Shown one piece after another: positions 33,969-42,262 of a stretch of 64,000 bases of DNA (position 1 is its first letter; each line of letters opens with the position of its first letter). The stretch is from assembly GCA_002720055.1 (NCBI GenBank), contig PBGH01000004.1:58873-122872 (forward strand), written 5' to 3'. The DNA comes from Methanobacteriota archaeon (GTDB taxonomy: Archaea > Thermoplasmatota > Poseidoniia > Poseidoniales > Thalassarchaeaceae). The notes under the pieces are model-generated. The model saw nothing but the letters and a program-made list of their open reading frames with translations. It searched no databases and was not told where the DNA came from. Both the position numbers and the translations under genes were made by a program.

Positions 33969-35990
33969 TCATCGAGAGGATTGGAAAATCTCATCTAAAA
34001 TATCATTATCTACTATATTAGGGAGTGTTACTTCTAGATTCTTGTCAGAATCCATAGCTCTACTGATTGTCGAGATTGCACCGACATTCCTAGCCCAAGA
34101 CCTTCGAGCTATGCCGTTGTTAACGTCCCAAGAGATCATCGAGTCAATGTTTCTCTGTGATTGTTCAGAACCGTCAATAACCAGACCAAACCCACCATTT
34201 ACTACTTCCCCCCAACCAACTCCTCCGCCATTGTGGAGACTTACCCATGTTGCACCTCTGAATGAATCACCAACGAAATTTTGGACAGACATATCTGCAG
34301 TAAACATAGAGCCATCGTAAATATTTGCTGTCTCTCTGAAGGGACTGTCGGTGCCGCCAACATCGTGATGATCACGTCCAAGAACTATTGCAGAGCTTAT
34401 CAGACCTCTAGAAATAGCATTATTAAATTCTGTAGCGATGGTTTTCCTTCCCAACTCATCTGCATACAGAATTCTTGCTTTACTACCCACAACTAATTCA
34501 TGATTTTCTGCTTCAGAAATCCATTTGATATTATCCAAGTATTGGGTTTTGACCTCATCCGGGCAAGATTCACTTAGGTTCTCTAGTACTTCAATCGCAA
34601 TTTTATCCGTAGTTTGTAAATCCTCAATTTTACCGGAGGTGCACACCCAACGAAAGGGACCAAATCCAAAATCGAAACACATCGGCCCCATTATGTCCTC
34701 CACATAAGATGGGTAAGTAAATGATCCATCCTCAGAAACAATCTCTGCCCCTGCCCTGCTCGATTCAAGAAGGAAAGCATTACCGTAGTCCCAAAATTTT
34801 GTTCCCCTCTCGGCAAGCTTGTTTATTGCGGATACATGCCTTACTAGTGAATTCTGAACAGATTTTCTGAACTCTTCTGGATTTTCTCGAATAAGTGAAT
34901 GTCCCTCTACGAGAGTATTACCTACAGGGATATATCCCCCCAGCCATGGATTGTGCAGGCTAGTCTGATCACTTGCCAGGTCGGGGGTAATGCCCCTATC
35001 TACTAGGAACTCAAGCAAGTCAACTATATTTCCTAGATATCCCAGTGAGGCTGCCTCACCTTTAGATATAGCAACCTCAGCACGATTAGATAATTCTTCT
35101 AAATCTTCATATAATTCATCTAGCCATCCCTGAGAATGTCTTTTGAAAGCTGGTTCTGGATCAATCTCCGCAACAATACAAACAGCCCCTGCAATTACCG
35201 CTGCTTTGGGTTGTGCGCCGGACATCCCCCCTAGACCCGAAGTAACATATAGAACACCGGATAGTCCATGCTCAGAAGTCCTACCAAGATATTTTCGTGC
35301 TGCATTGAGGATTGTTATTGCGGTACCATGAACAATTCCTTGGGGACCTATGTACATGTAAGATCCGGCAGTCATCTGTCCGAATTGTGATACCCCCATT
35401 GCACTCATCCGTTCGTAGTCATTTTGAGTAGAATAATTAGGAATGACCATACCATTGGTTACTACGACCATCGGAGAATCTTCGTCAGACGGGAATAATC
35501 CCAGAGGGTGTCCAGAATATATTACTAAAGTCTGATTTTCATCCATTCTACTAAGATAGTCCATCGTTACAAGATATTGAGCCCAGTTTTGGAAGACTGC
35601 TCCGTTTCCCCCATATGTAATCAATTCGTGAGGGTACTGAGCTACATCTGGATCTAGGTTGTTTTGAATCATTAGCATAATAGACGCGGCCTTCGTACTA
35701 TTGCATGTATATTCGGATAATGGCTTTGCCTTAATCGTATGAGCAGGTCGGAATCTAAACATGTAAATATGACCGAATTTATCTAGTTCTTCTAGGAATT
35801 CGGGAGCTAAGATGGAATGCCATTTTTTTGGAAAATATCTAAGCGAGTTTGCAATTGCCAGTCTACGTTCATTTTCATTCAAAATCATTGGTCTTATTGG
35901 TGCGTGAGCTACTGAATTGTCAATTTCCCGAGCGGGTGGTAAGGAACTTGGTATCCCATATGGGGAGTTGATTGAATCTGTCATATCCAT
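33969..35990 (-). CDS. hutU: Urocanate hydratase, long form
   Basis: A 673-residue urocanase, converting urocanate to imidazolone-propionate with tightly bound NAD. It has TYGGNGAVFQNWAQY, VIYSGHPLGLFPS, TAGSYMYIGPQGIVHGT, YVTSGLGGMSGAQPKA, QTSLHNPWLGGYIP, the conserved cysteine region GPMCFDFGFGPFRWVCTSG and SLHNGGGVGWGEV. At 673 residues it is the long form like the eukaryotic enzyme, rather than the common bacterial form of about 555. Its start overlaps the cyclodeaminase gene by 10 bases. Confidence 0.95.
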   Translation of the reverse strand: MDMTDSINSPYGIPSSLPPAREIDNSVAHAPIRPMILNENERRLAIANSLRYFPKKWHSILAPEFLEELDKFGHIYMFRFRPAHTIKAKPLSEYTCNSTKAASIMLMIQNNLDPDVAQYPHELITYGGNGAVFQNWAQYLVTMDYLSRMDENQTLVIYSGHPLGLFPSDEDSPMVVVTNGMVIPNYSTQNDYERMSAMGVSQFGQMTAGSYMYIGPQGIVHGTAITILNAARKYLGRTSEHGLSGVLYVTSGLGGMSGAQPKAAVIAGAVCIVAEIDPEPAFKRHSQGWLDELYEDLEELSNRAEVAISKGEAASLGYLGNIVDLLEFLVDRGITPDLASDQTSLHNPWLGGYIPVGNTLVEGHSLIRENPEEFRKSVQNSLVRHVSAINKLAERGTKFWDYGNAFLLESSRAGAEIVSEDGSFTYPSYVEDIMGPMCFDFGFGPFRWVCTSGKIEDLQTTDKIAIEVLENLSESCPDEVKTQYLDNIKWISEAENHELVVGSKARILYADELGRKTIATEFNNAISRGLISSAIVLGRDHHDVGGTDSPFRETANIYDGSMFTADMSVQNFVGDSFRGATWVSLHNGGGVGWGEVVNGGFGLVIDGSEQSQRNIDSMISWDVNNGIARRSWARNVGAISTISRAMDSDKNLEVTLPNIVDNDILDEIFQSSR

Positions 35991-36631
35991 TTCAGCCTCT
36001 CATTTACTTTCAAATTTATATTCCTTGCAGAGTTTTTTGAATCCAAAATAACTTGATTAAGCTGAGAACTAATATATTCAACATCATCTCCTTCAATGAA
36101 GTCCAAATTAATTTTAACATTGAATGACGCTATTTTAACAGATGAAAGACACAACTCAGCAGCTGATGCGAGATCTGTCAGCGCATTAGGATTACAAGAC
36201 ACGCACAAACCCTCAAGACTAGAAAGAAGACTAAGGGCGCTAATTGCAGTATCTAAGGGTGCCTTGGCTGCACCTATCGTGGCTTCTCTAATTGCTAAAG
36301 ACCTAGCATATTGGTCATCTACTGTATCCTTAGTCATCCTGTATGCCGACATAACTGAGTCGAACGCTTCAGCGTCCGAATGTGCGAGTCGTAACGCATT
36401 ATTTACACCATCAGTTGAATCCAAAATAACTTGTTCGGCAACCTCATGGCCACCTGCCCACTTCTCTTTCCCCACCGTAAGCCGAGCTACCATTAGTGCA
36501 AGAGAATGAGCATGAGCCAATGACAGAGCAGCTACTGATCCGCCACCAGGAGTTGGATCTGAAGATCCGATCGATTTGAGGACCTCGGCATATCCGCTAT
36601 TCAATTTACCACCTTCTTTGAAATAGCCCAT
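35981..36631 (-). CDS. fchA: Formimidotetrahydrofolate cyclodeaminase
   Basis: A 216-residue helical enzyme that releases ammonia from 5-formimino-THF, giving 5,10-methenyl-THF. It has SSDPTPGGGSVAALSLAHAHS, the conserved glycine-rich loop, and LMVARLTVGKEKW, with the later DAEAFDSVMSAYRM. It corresponds to the C-terminal half of animal FTCD, here a separate gene that overlaps its partner transferase by 31 bases. It indicates that this archaeon uses tetrahydrofolate as a one-carbon carrier. Confidence 0.92.
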   Translation of the reverse strand: MGYFKEGGKLNSGYAEVLKSIGSSDPTPGGGSVAALSLAHAHSLALMVARLTVGKEKWAGGHEVAEQVILDSTDGVNNALRLAHSDAEAFDSVMSAYRMTKDTVDDQYARSLAIREATIGAAKAPLDTAISALSLLSSLEGLCVSCNPNALTDLASAAELCLSSVKIASFNVKINLDFIEGDDVEYISSQLNQVILDSKNSARNINLKVNERLKWI

Positions 36632-37638
36632 TCAATAATACATGAGGTAGGATCAAAATCTTCTAACCTATCAAGCATCAAGCCTTTGATTGCACTTTCT
36701 ACCAGAGAAATCTCATCTTTTTGTCCTTTGATTCTTGAATAAAAGTTCCCCGCTAATACCATTGCTTCCAGCGGAACTAGTCCCACTAACTCCCCGGCAC
36801 TCACATTAAGTCCGATTTCTGATGCTTGTTCTCGAATTGCCTCGGTGACCACATGCAGACCAGTCTCTTTGTAATCAAGAAGATTCATTGATACTTGTGC
36901 TGTAGATTCATTGAACATCCAACCTGCAGCTTGTAATGATTGGAATAATCCCGGGTTTCTGAGTGGCTTTCCATCATCTCCTAGAATTTTTTCACCATTT
37001 TCATTCTTGACTAGAGTCCCGCTTGTCCTGATTTTGCCTGCTATGACGTTCGCCTTTGACTTATCATCAGTATCTAGATTTACATTGAATGCTATCAATA
37101 TCGATCTCGCACCAGTAGCGGTAGCTCCTAGCTTAGGATTGAATTTCTGGGGTCCAAAGTCCGGGGTCCAAGATGAGGTTGCAAGCTTTTGTTCTAGGCC
37201 CTCATACTCTCCCCTGCGAATATCTGGAAGGCGAATTCTCTCAGGTATTCTTGCTGCATCTGCATAAAGGAATACAGGCAAATCTAATTCTTTTGAAATA
37301 GCTTCACCGTACCTCTCAGAAAGTTTGACACAATCATCCATAGTTACTCCATTTATTGGAATAAAAGGTACTACGTCAATAGCACCCATTCTTGCATGTT
37401 CACCTGTGTGATTACGCATATCAATTAGTTCTGAAGCAATGATCGTGCATTCAATTACTACACTCAGGACCTGTTCAGGATCTCCCACCATAGTTACTAC
37501 AGTTCTATTAAAATCGGAACCCATGTCAATATCTAGTAAAGTTACAGAACTAGAGTCACGAATAGGAAGGGTAATCTGACGGATTATTTCACGATCTTTT
37601 CCTTCACTAAAATTAGGCACGCATTCAACTAGTCGCAT
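36601..37638 (-). CDS. ftcD: Glutamate formimidoyltransferase
   Basis: A 345-residue enzyme that transfers the formimino group of N-formimino-glutamate to tetrahydrofolate, the last step of this histidine pathway. It starts with the canonical MRLVECVPNFSEGKD and shows LLDIDMGSDFNRTVVTMVG, NHTGEHARMGAIDVVPFIP, PVFLYADAARIPERIRLPDIRRGEYEG (contiguous family motif near residue 130) and STAQVSMNLLDY. Longer in-frame starts exist at 37644 and TTG 37671. It corresponds to the N-terminal half of animal FTCD, and lies directly downstream of pan. Confidence 0.93.
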   Translation of the reverse strand: MRLVECVPNFSEGKDREIIRQITLPIRDSSSVTLLDIDMGSDFNRTVVTMVGDPEQVLSVVIECTIIASELIDMRNHTGEHARMGAIDVVPFIPINGVTMDDCVKLSERYGEAISKELDLPVFLYADAARIPERIRLPDIRRGEYEGLEQKLATSSWTPDFGPQKFNPKLGATATGARSILIAFNVNLDTDDKSKANVIAGKIRTSGTLVKNENGEKILGDDGKPLRNPGLFQSLQAAGWMFNESTAQVSMNLLDYKETGLHVVTEAIREQASEIGLNVSAGELVGLVPLEAMVLAGNFYSRIKGQKDEISLVESAIKGLMLDRLEDFDPTSCIIEWAISKKVVN

Positions 37639-37681
37639 TTCCATATGCTTTGGGGAGGCACTATTCGTCAAGAGATTTTGC

Positions 37682-38914
37682 TTATGTGTACAGTCCCTCA
37701 GGTCCTGAATTCGAAGTTCCTATACGCTTTTCCTCCACCTTATTAATCGCATTTATGAAATCCCTCTTACCCGTAGATTTTTTACCACTAGATATAGCTG
37801 ATATTCCAGCTTCTAGAACCACGGATTTTATGTCAGCTCCACTGAAACCTTCTGTAATCGAAGCAAGCAATCTCTTATCGACAGCTTTCGATAGTGGCAT
37901 CTTGCTCGTGTGAACTTCAAAAATTGTCTCTCTTGCTTCTAGGTCAGGTATTGGGATCTCGATAATTCTGTCAAATCTACCCGGTCTTAGTAAGGCTGCA
38001 TCGAGTAATTCGGGTCTATTTGTAGCTGCAATCACCTTAACATTATCCAAACTATCGAAGCCGTCAATTTCCGAAAGTAGTTGCATTAATGTTCTCTGTA
38101 CCTCTCTGTCTCCTGAGGTTGCTACATCAAGTCTCTTAGAACCGATTGAGTCAATCTCGTCGATGAAAATAATCGATGGAGCCTTCTGCCTAGCCATCTC
38201 AAATAACTCTCTCACCATCCTACCACCCTCACCAATGTATTTTTGAGCTAACTCAGCACCTACTAAACCAAGAAACGTAGCACTTGTGGAGTTAGCAACG
38301 GCCCTAGCTAGCATCGTCTTACCAGTACCAGGCGGACCTGTCAACAAAACGCCCTTTGGAGGTTCAATTCCAAATTTTTTGAAGGCTTCGGGATTCTCAA
38401 ATGGAAGTTCGATGGCTTCCCGAATATCTGAGATCTGCTGGTCCAAACCTCCTATCGACGAATATTCAACCTTAGGAGCTTCTATCATCTCAGAATTACT
38501 AACTAAAGGATCCCAAGAGTCAGAAAGTATTTCCACCACGGATAGAGTATCTTGATTTAGAGCAACTCTTGCTCCGGGTTTAATTTTAGACGTATCGAGC
38601 CTTCGGTTTACAGAAACAAGGAAAACCGTGCCATTTGAACTTCTTACTATGGCCTGTTCATTACTGTAATCTTGGACATATCCTACAATTAAAGGTGGAT
38701 TCTTGATATTACTCAATTCTTCCTCTAACCGACTTGCTCTTTTTTTCATCTGGGCGAATTCATTTTCGATGAATAATTTCTCTGTAAGTAATTGGTGGGC
38801 TTTATCTGAAAGCTCCTGAAAATCTTTGGAAAGTCTATCTAATGCTTCCTTGTTGTGATTTGATTTTTCCAATGTTTCTGGGAGAGGATTCTGATCATCG
38901 GCCTCACTCGCCAT
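37682..38914 (-). CDS. pan: Proteasome-activating nucleotidase (PAN)
   Basis: A 410-residue AAA+ ATPase that unfolds proteins and feeds them into the 20S proteasome. Residues 15-65 form the N-terminal coiled coil, then an OB domain (residues 70-130), Walker A GPPGTGKTMLARAVANS, the pore loop KYIGEGGRMVREL, Walker B SIIFIDEIDSIG, ATNRPELLDAALLRPGRFDR and the C-terminal small domain. The protein ends Leu-Tyr-Thr, a perfect HbYX motif that opens the proteasome gate. It lies 43 bases upstream of the histidine-degradation genes on the same strand. Confidence 0.96.
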   Translation of the reverse strand: MASEADDQNPLPETLEKSNHNKEALDRLSKDFQELSDKAHQLLTEKLFIENEFAQMKKRASRLEEELSNIKNPPLIVGYVQDYSNEQAIVRSSNGTVFLVSVNRRLDTSKIKPGARVALNQDTLSVVEILSDSWDPLVSNSEMIEAPKVEYSSIGGLDQQISDIREAIELPFENPEAFKKFGIEPPKGVLLTGPPGTGKTMLARAVANSTSATFLGLVGAELAQKYIGEGGRMVRELFEMARQKAPSIIFIDEIDSIGSKRLDVATSGDREVQRTLMQLLSEIDGFDSLDNVKVIAATNRPELLDAALLRPGRFDRIIEIPIPDLEARETIFEVHTSKMPLSKAVDKRLLASITEGFSGADIKSVVLEAGISAISSGKKSTGKRDFINAINKVEEKRIGTSNSGPEGLYT

Positions 38915-38983
38915 ATTCGTGACAGTTAATGCACACTTATGACCTCTGCGAAGGACTATTGCGGTGTTTTCATTGCGGATTGT

Positions 38984-39550
38984 ATGGGTGCATGCGAATT
39001 ATGTGGAAAGGAAGGTGTTTCCACGAAAAAGGCGACAGTTACACAGGCCCTACTGGAATGCTGTAACCGTTGTATAGAATCTCTTGGGCTAACTGTAGAG
39101 AGAGAGGCAATTAATTTGGCCTTTGAAGAACGCAAAGAAAGTCGGGTTATCGGAAGGGGCGTTAAAGGAATAGACATTATGTCAAAAGAGGAAATGGAGC
39201 TGGCTGGCGATTTTCACACAAGAATTAGGGAAGCGAGAATAGGGAAGGGACTTTCACAAGAGAATTTAGCTAAGAAGATGAATGAAAAGATTGCTGTAAT
39301 TCAGAAGGCAGAAAATGGAATTCGTCCGACTGATACACTAATTTCTAAGTTCAGCAAAACTCTTTCAATAGAGCTATTTGTAGAGAAGCTGCCTAACAAT
39401 CATAGATTGGTCGTTTCAAAGGATGACAGACAATTGACGATATCGGACGTAAAGGATCAAGATGTTCAGCCCACTTCCAATAGGAGAGTTAGGAAAAAAA
39501 CAAGACGTTTTGGGGTTTCTAGGTCTGGTTCTCGTTCAAGGAGAAAATAA
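38984..39550 (+). CDS. mbf1: Multiprotein bridging factor 1 (MBF1)-like
   Basis: A 188-residue MBF1. Residues 1-35 form the archaeal zinc ribbon (MGACELCGKEGV then LECCNRC), a linker follows, and an HTH_3 domain spans about residues 80-135 (EARIGKGLSQENLAKKMNEK, VIQKAENGIRPT). The C-terminus is a basic tail with RRFGVSRSGSRSRRK. MBF1 is linked to transcription and, in archaea, to ribosomes during translation. The start at 38984 is chosen because the zinc ribbon begins at once. The same tail motif occurs in two coiled-coil proteins at 45 and 51 kb. Confidence 0.92.
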   Translation: MGACELCGKEGVSTKKATVTQALLECCNRCIESLGLTVEREAINLAFEERKESRVIGRGVKGIDIMSKEEMELAGDFHTRIREARIGKGLSQENLAKKMNEKIAVIQKAENGIRPTDTLISKFSKTLSIELFVEKLPNNHRLVVSKDDRQLTISDVKDQDVQPTSNRRVRKKTRRFGVSRSGSRSRRK

Positions 39551-39551
39551 A

Positions 39552-40079
39552 GTGTTGGAAGTTCCGTTGCATGTCATTCACCTTGACCAGGACGATCCGA
39601 GAAAATGCACTGCAAGAAAACTTCATTCAATGGGATTAGTTCAAATGCATGATTCTTCTTTTGCTTCTCCGAGAAGGGGATTTCTTCTAGACCCCCAAAC
39701 AGATGTCGTTTTTGGCCCCGAGGATAGGACGCTTGCTAAAATGGGCGGATCATTAGTCGTTCTAGACTGCTCGTGGAAAAAAATTGATCATGCTTTATTA
39801 GAAATTAAGGGAAGGACGAAATTACAATCCAGAAAATTACCAAAACTACTGCCGGCCAACTCAGTTTCGTGGGGCAAGATTGGGAGGCTATCTTCAGCAG
39901 AGGCTCTGGCAGCATCCCTAAGCATTCTTGGTTTCGAGGAACAAGCAATGAAGGTACTCGAAAAATTCCAGTTTGGAGAAGAATTTCTCAATTTGAATAA
40001 AGAGCCATTGCTAGCCTACTCTCAGGCAGGATCAAGAGAAGATGTGGAGATTATCGAAGGTCAGTTTTTCGATGATTGA
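39552..40079 (+). CDS. tsr3: 18S/16S rRNA aminocarboxypropyltransferase Tsr3
   Basis: A 175-residue SPOUT-like enzyme that adds the acp group to a hypermodified uridine of small-subunit rRNA. It has HLDQDDPRKCTARKLHSMGL, ASPRRGFLLDPQTD, VVLDCSWKKID, RKLPKLLPANSVSWGKIGRL and SSAEALAASLSILGF. The start is GTG at 39552, one base after the MBF1 stop, with TTG at 39555 as alternative; the open frame upstream lies in MBF1. It ends just before a 30-bp palindrome. Confidence 0.92.
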   Translation: MLEVPLHVIHLDQDDPRKCTARKLHSMGLVQMHDSSFASPRRGFLLDPQTDVVFGPEDRTLAKMGGSLVVLDCSWKKIDHALLEIKGRTKLQSRKLPKLLPANSVSWGKIGRLSSAEALAASLSILGFEEQAMKVLEKFQFGEEFLNLNKEPLLAYSQAGSREDVEIIEGQFFDD

Positions 40080-40085
40080 ATTTTG

Positions 40086-40115
40086 CCCGATTGGCCGGGT
40101 ACCCGGCCAATCGGG
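40086..40115. terminator. 30-bp perfect palindrome between convergent tsr3 and proteorhodopsin
   Basis: CCCGATTGGCCGGGT is followed at once by its exact reverse complement, giving 30 bases without a spacer. In RNA it would fold into a 13-bp stem with a GUAC loop from either strand. Its place between two convergent stop codons (40079 and 40149) suggests a bidirectional 3'-end structure. It is much more GC-rich than its surroundings. Confidence 0.65.
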
Positions 40116-40148
40116 TTACGTATTTCCGTCAGTAAAATAGTCTCTTAT

Positions 40149-40973
40149 TCAAGAGTCCATCTTGGCTGCGTACCAGACCATCATTCCGAATGCGGTCTTG
40201 TTCACTAAGTCAGCTATGTTGTAGAGGATGTTCATGTCATCCGTACCCATTCCGCTGATCATATCGTTACCCATCATGTATCCGAGTGGGTAAATTGCCC
40301 ACCCTACAGTAACGATCAATCTCATAGCGTCGAATGCGAACTTTACCCCTTCACTAGCAGATTCTGAAGCATCCTTAACGTCGCCTTGCCATAGGGCATA
40401 CAGGATGTAACCCCATCCTGATAGACCGATGACGAACCAGATCTCGGTGCTTGAGTCTCCGAAGAGCTCCCATGCTCCTGACTCGCCGAAGAATCCGGCT
40501 ACGAGCATGACAATCGATGCTCCCATGAGATTCCTGAACATGGCGAAGGTTGCGGCTCCGATAGCAGCCATGATGAGGTAGAATTCTACTACCTGGAGAG
40601 GCACGGTGATTAACCAGTCTATGTATCTGTAGACCAGTGGCGATCCAATTGCCCCCTCAACGCCGTATGAGTCTGCCCATACTTCCCTCATGTATGTGTA
40701 GTGGTACCATGCGATACCTGTGACCAATGCGGCCACAGTCATCGATGTCTTCCACTTATCATCCACATTCTGCCTCTCTACAAGGAAAAACACAGTTGAT
40801 GCCAGCATCATCGCCGTAGCGAGCCAAAAGCTGATCCCAACCCAGTCATCCGTTGCAAGGGCAGTTGTCTCAGCGGCTACAGATGGTAAAGCAACCACTG
40901 CTAGAGCGATTGCGGCACCTATAGACGCGCCTCTCGTTATTCCCTTTTTGTTTCCATATGGAGCTGAATCCAT
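40149..40973 (-). CDS. Proteorhodopsin, blue-absorbing type
   Basis: A 274-residue light-driven proton pump with seven helices after an N-terminal hydrophobic segment (GASIGAAIALAVVALPSVAA) that looks like a signal sequence. Helix C reads RYIDWLITVPLQVVEFYLI: proton acceptor Asp119, Thr123 and donor Glu130 match D97, T101 and E108 of the SAR86 protein, so it should pump protons. The tuning position (L105 there) is Gln127, the blue-light form. His91 matches H75. The retinal lysine is Lys259 in DLVNKTAFG. A TATA box sits about 27 bp before the ATG, suggesting a leaderless mRNA. Confidence 0.97.
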   Translation of the reverse strand: MDSAPYGNKKGITRGASIGAAIALAVVALPSVAAETTALATDDWVGISFWLATAMMLASTVFFLVERQNVDDKWKTSMTVAALVTGIAWYHYTYMREVWADSYGVEGAIGSPLVYRYIDWLITVPLQVVEFYLIMAAIGAATFAMFRNLMGASIVMLVAGFFGESGAWELFGDSSTEIWFVIGLSGWGYILYALWQGDVKDASESASEGVKFAFDAMRLIVTVGWAIYPLGYMMGNDMISGMGTDDMNILYNIADLVNKTAFGMMVWYAAKMDS

Positions 40974-40994
40974 GACACCGGCCCTGAATTTATT

Positions 40995-41004
40995 CTTATA
41001 TAAT
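40995..41004 (-). promoter_or_regulatory. TATA box of the proteorhodopsin gene
   Basis: On the minus strand the bases read ATTATATAAG, preceded by the BRE-like ACCTTTG. The centre is about 27 bp before the start codon at 40973, the normal archaeal TATA-to-start distance, so transcription should begin at or next to the ATG. Confidence 0.65.
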
Positions 41005-41071
41005 CAAAGGTAACTTTTCTACACTAAGGTGCCAATTCGGTATGTTTATTGTTTTCCGAAGATATCAAAAA

Positions 41072-41458
41072 TTAATCAGAGTATTCCGTTACCCTAACTC
41101 CGAGTCCTCCGATTTTTGAATCTCTCATCATAATCTTATCCATTTTTTTGTGGAACTCGTATTCCAAGTCAATATCCATTGCTAGAGAATGTCCGAGCAA
41201 TAGAATGAGTAAATCAGCCAGTTCCTCTGCAATATGTTTCATTGGCTTACCTTTCGTTATCGCTGCAGAAAGCTCTCCAAGCTCTTCCACGGTAAGAGCG
41301 ATTCTATAACCCATGTCGTGTCCTCGGCTCTCTTCGGAAGCAAAAGAGTGCTTGTGATGAAAGACAGCGACTCTCGACATCATCGTTGACCATTTATCAT
41401 CTGGAAGATTTTTTTCTTCTAAACCAATCCAATCTTCTAAACTTACTCTTCTCGACAT
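41072..41458 (-). CDS. MazG-like nucleotide pyrophosphohydrolase
   Basis: A 128-residue all-alpha NTP pyrophosphohydrolase-type protein. The MazG signature is LTVEELGELSAAITKGK, with the metal-binding ExxE, followed by HIAEELADLLILLLGHSL with ExxD. Such enzymes clear non-canonical nucleotides. The start MSRRVSLEDW at 41458 is preferred; the frame stays open to 41530 inside the upstream gene. It is third in the order S3Ae, phosphorylase, MazG. Confidence 0.82.
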   Translation of the reverse strand: MSRRVSLEDWIGLEEKNLPDDKWSTMMSRVAVFHHKHSFASEESRGHDMGYRIALTVEELGELSAAITKGKPMKHIAEELADLLILLLGHSLAMDIDLEYEFHKKMDKIMMRDSKIGGLGVRVTEYSD

Positions 41459-41493
41459 ATTAATTTCGAGGAACAGTTGGGCAAAAGTAATTT

Positions 41494-42258
41494 CTACTGA
41501 TTTATGGTTTGAAGTAACCCGATTATACATTTTGAGACGATTTTTTTTGCCGATGAGGCTTTCGAAGATACCCCCTCATGATCAATCTTTGATTTGGGAT
41601 TTTGAGGATCCCTTCCAGCAGCCCAATTTGAGGAACAAAGTAATGAAATGTGAGGAATATCCAGTTCGGAGACTAAACGCTGTTCGGGACCTAGGGTCAT
41701 CCCAACTACTTGTGCACCCAACTTCCCTAATGCATCAATTTCTGAAGGACTCTCGAATTGTGGCCCGACGCATTGTGCTACGACCAATTCATTTGGAGCG
41801 GAACCCTGCTCTGTATTCAGTATGGCTTCGCATATAGATGATGCGTGACTGTCGAAAATTAGAGTCCGATCAGAATGTTTTGCATCGAAATCATGGAAAG
41901 TCCATGGGGAATTAGAAAGATCTAGTACATCTCCAGCTAATCCAACTTTTCCAGGGGGAAAATCTTCTAACATAGTCCCAACTGAGTTAATACTGATAAT
42001 AAGGTGTGGATTTCCTGAAACGGCGGCATGAGCGTTTGCTCGATGTTCTATCATATGCGGAGGAGTCCGATTTCTCCCTTCTGAATGGTGTCTGTCTATA
42101 ACGATGATTTCTCCAAAATCTGTAGTTACGTAAGAAATAGGTACTGGGCCCCAAGGAGTATCGACATTCATTACTTCGTATTTTGAGGGGTAGAATGAAG
42201 CTAGTGTTTCTGGGAATGTACTCATTCCTGTACCGCATATTACCGCTATACGGGGCAA
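41494..42258 (-). CDS. 5'-methylthioadenosine/purine nucleoside phosphorylase family
   Basis: A 254-residue member of the PNP/MTAP superfamily. It has the phosphate-binding start AVICGTGMSTFPE, VIDRHHSEGRNRTPPHMIEHRANAHA (family motif near residue 55), SINSVGTML, GPQFESPSEIDALGKLGAQVVGMTLGPE and the late SNWAAGRDP. The PPHMIEHRAN and VVGMT-x-PE wording fits methylthioadenosine-type phosphorylases of archaea, but guanosine or inosine are alternatives. TTG start with GGAG upstream, 4 bases after the S3Ae stop, so likely co-transcribed. Confidence 0.87.
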   Translation of the reverse strand: MPRIAVICGTGMSTFPETLASFYPSKYEVMNVDTPWGPVPISYVTTDFGEIIVIDRHHSEGRNRTPPHMIEHRANAHAAVSGNPHLIISINSVGTMLEDFPPGKVGLAGDVLDLSNSPWTFHDFDAKHSDRTLIFDSHASSICEAILNTEQGSAPNELVVAQCVGPQFESPSEIDALGKLGAQVVGMTLGPEQRLVSELDIPHISLLCSSNWAAGRDPQNPKSKIDHEGVSSKASSAKKIVSKCIIGLLQTINQ

Positions 42259-42262
42259 TTGC

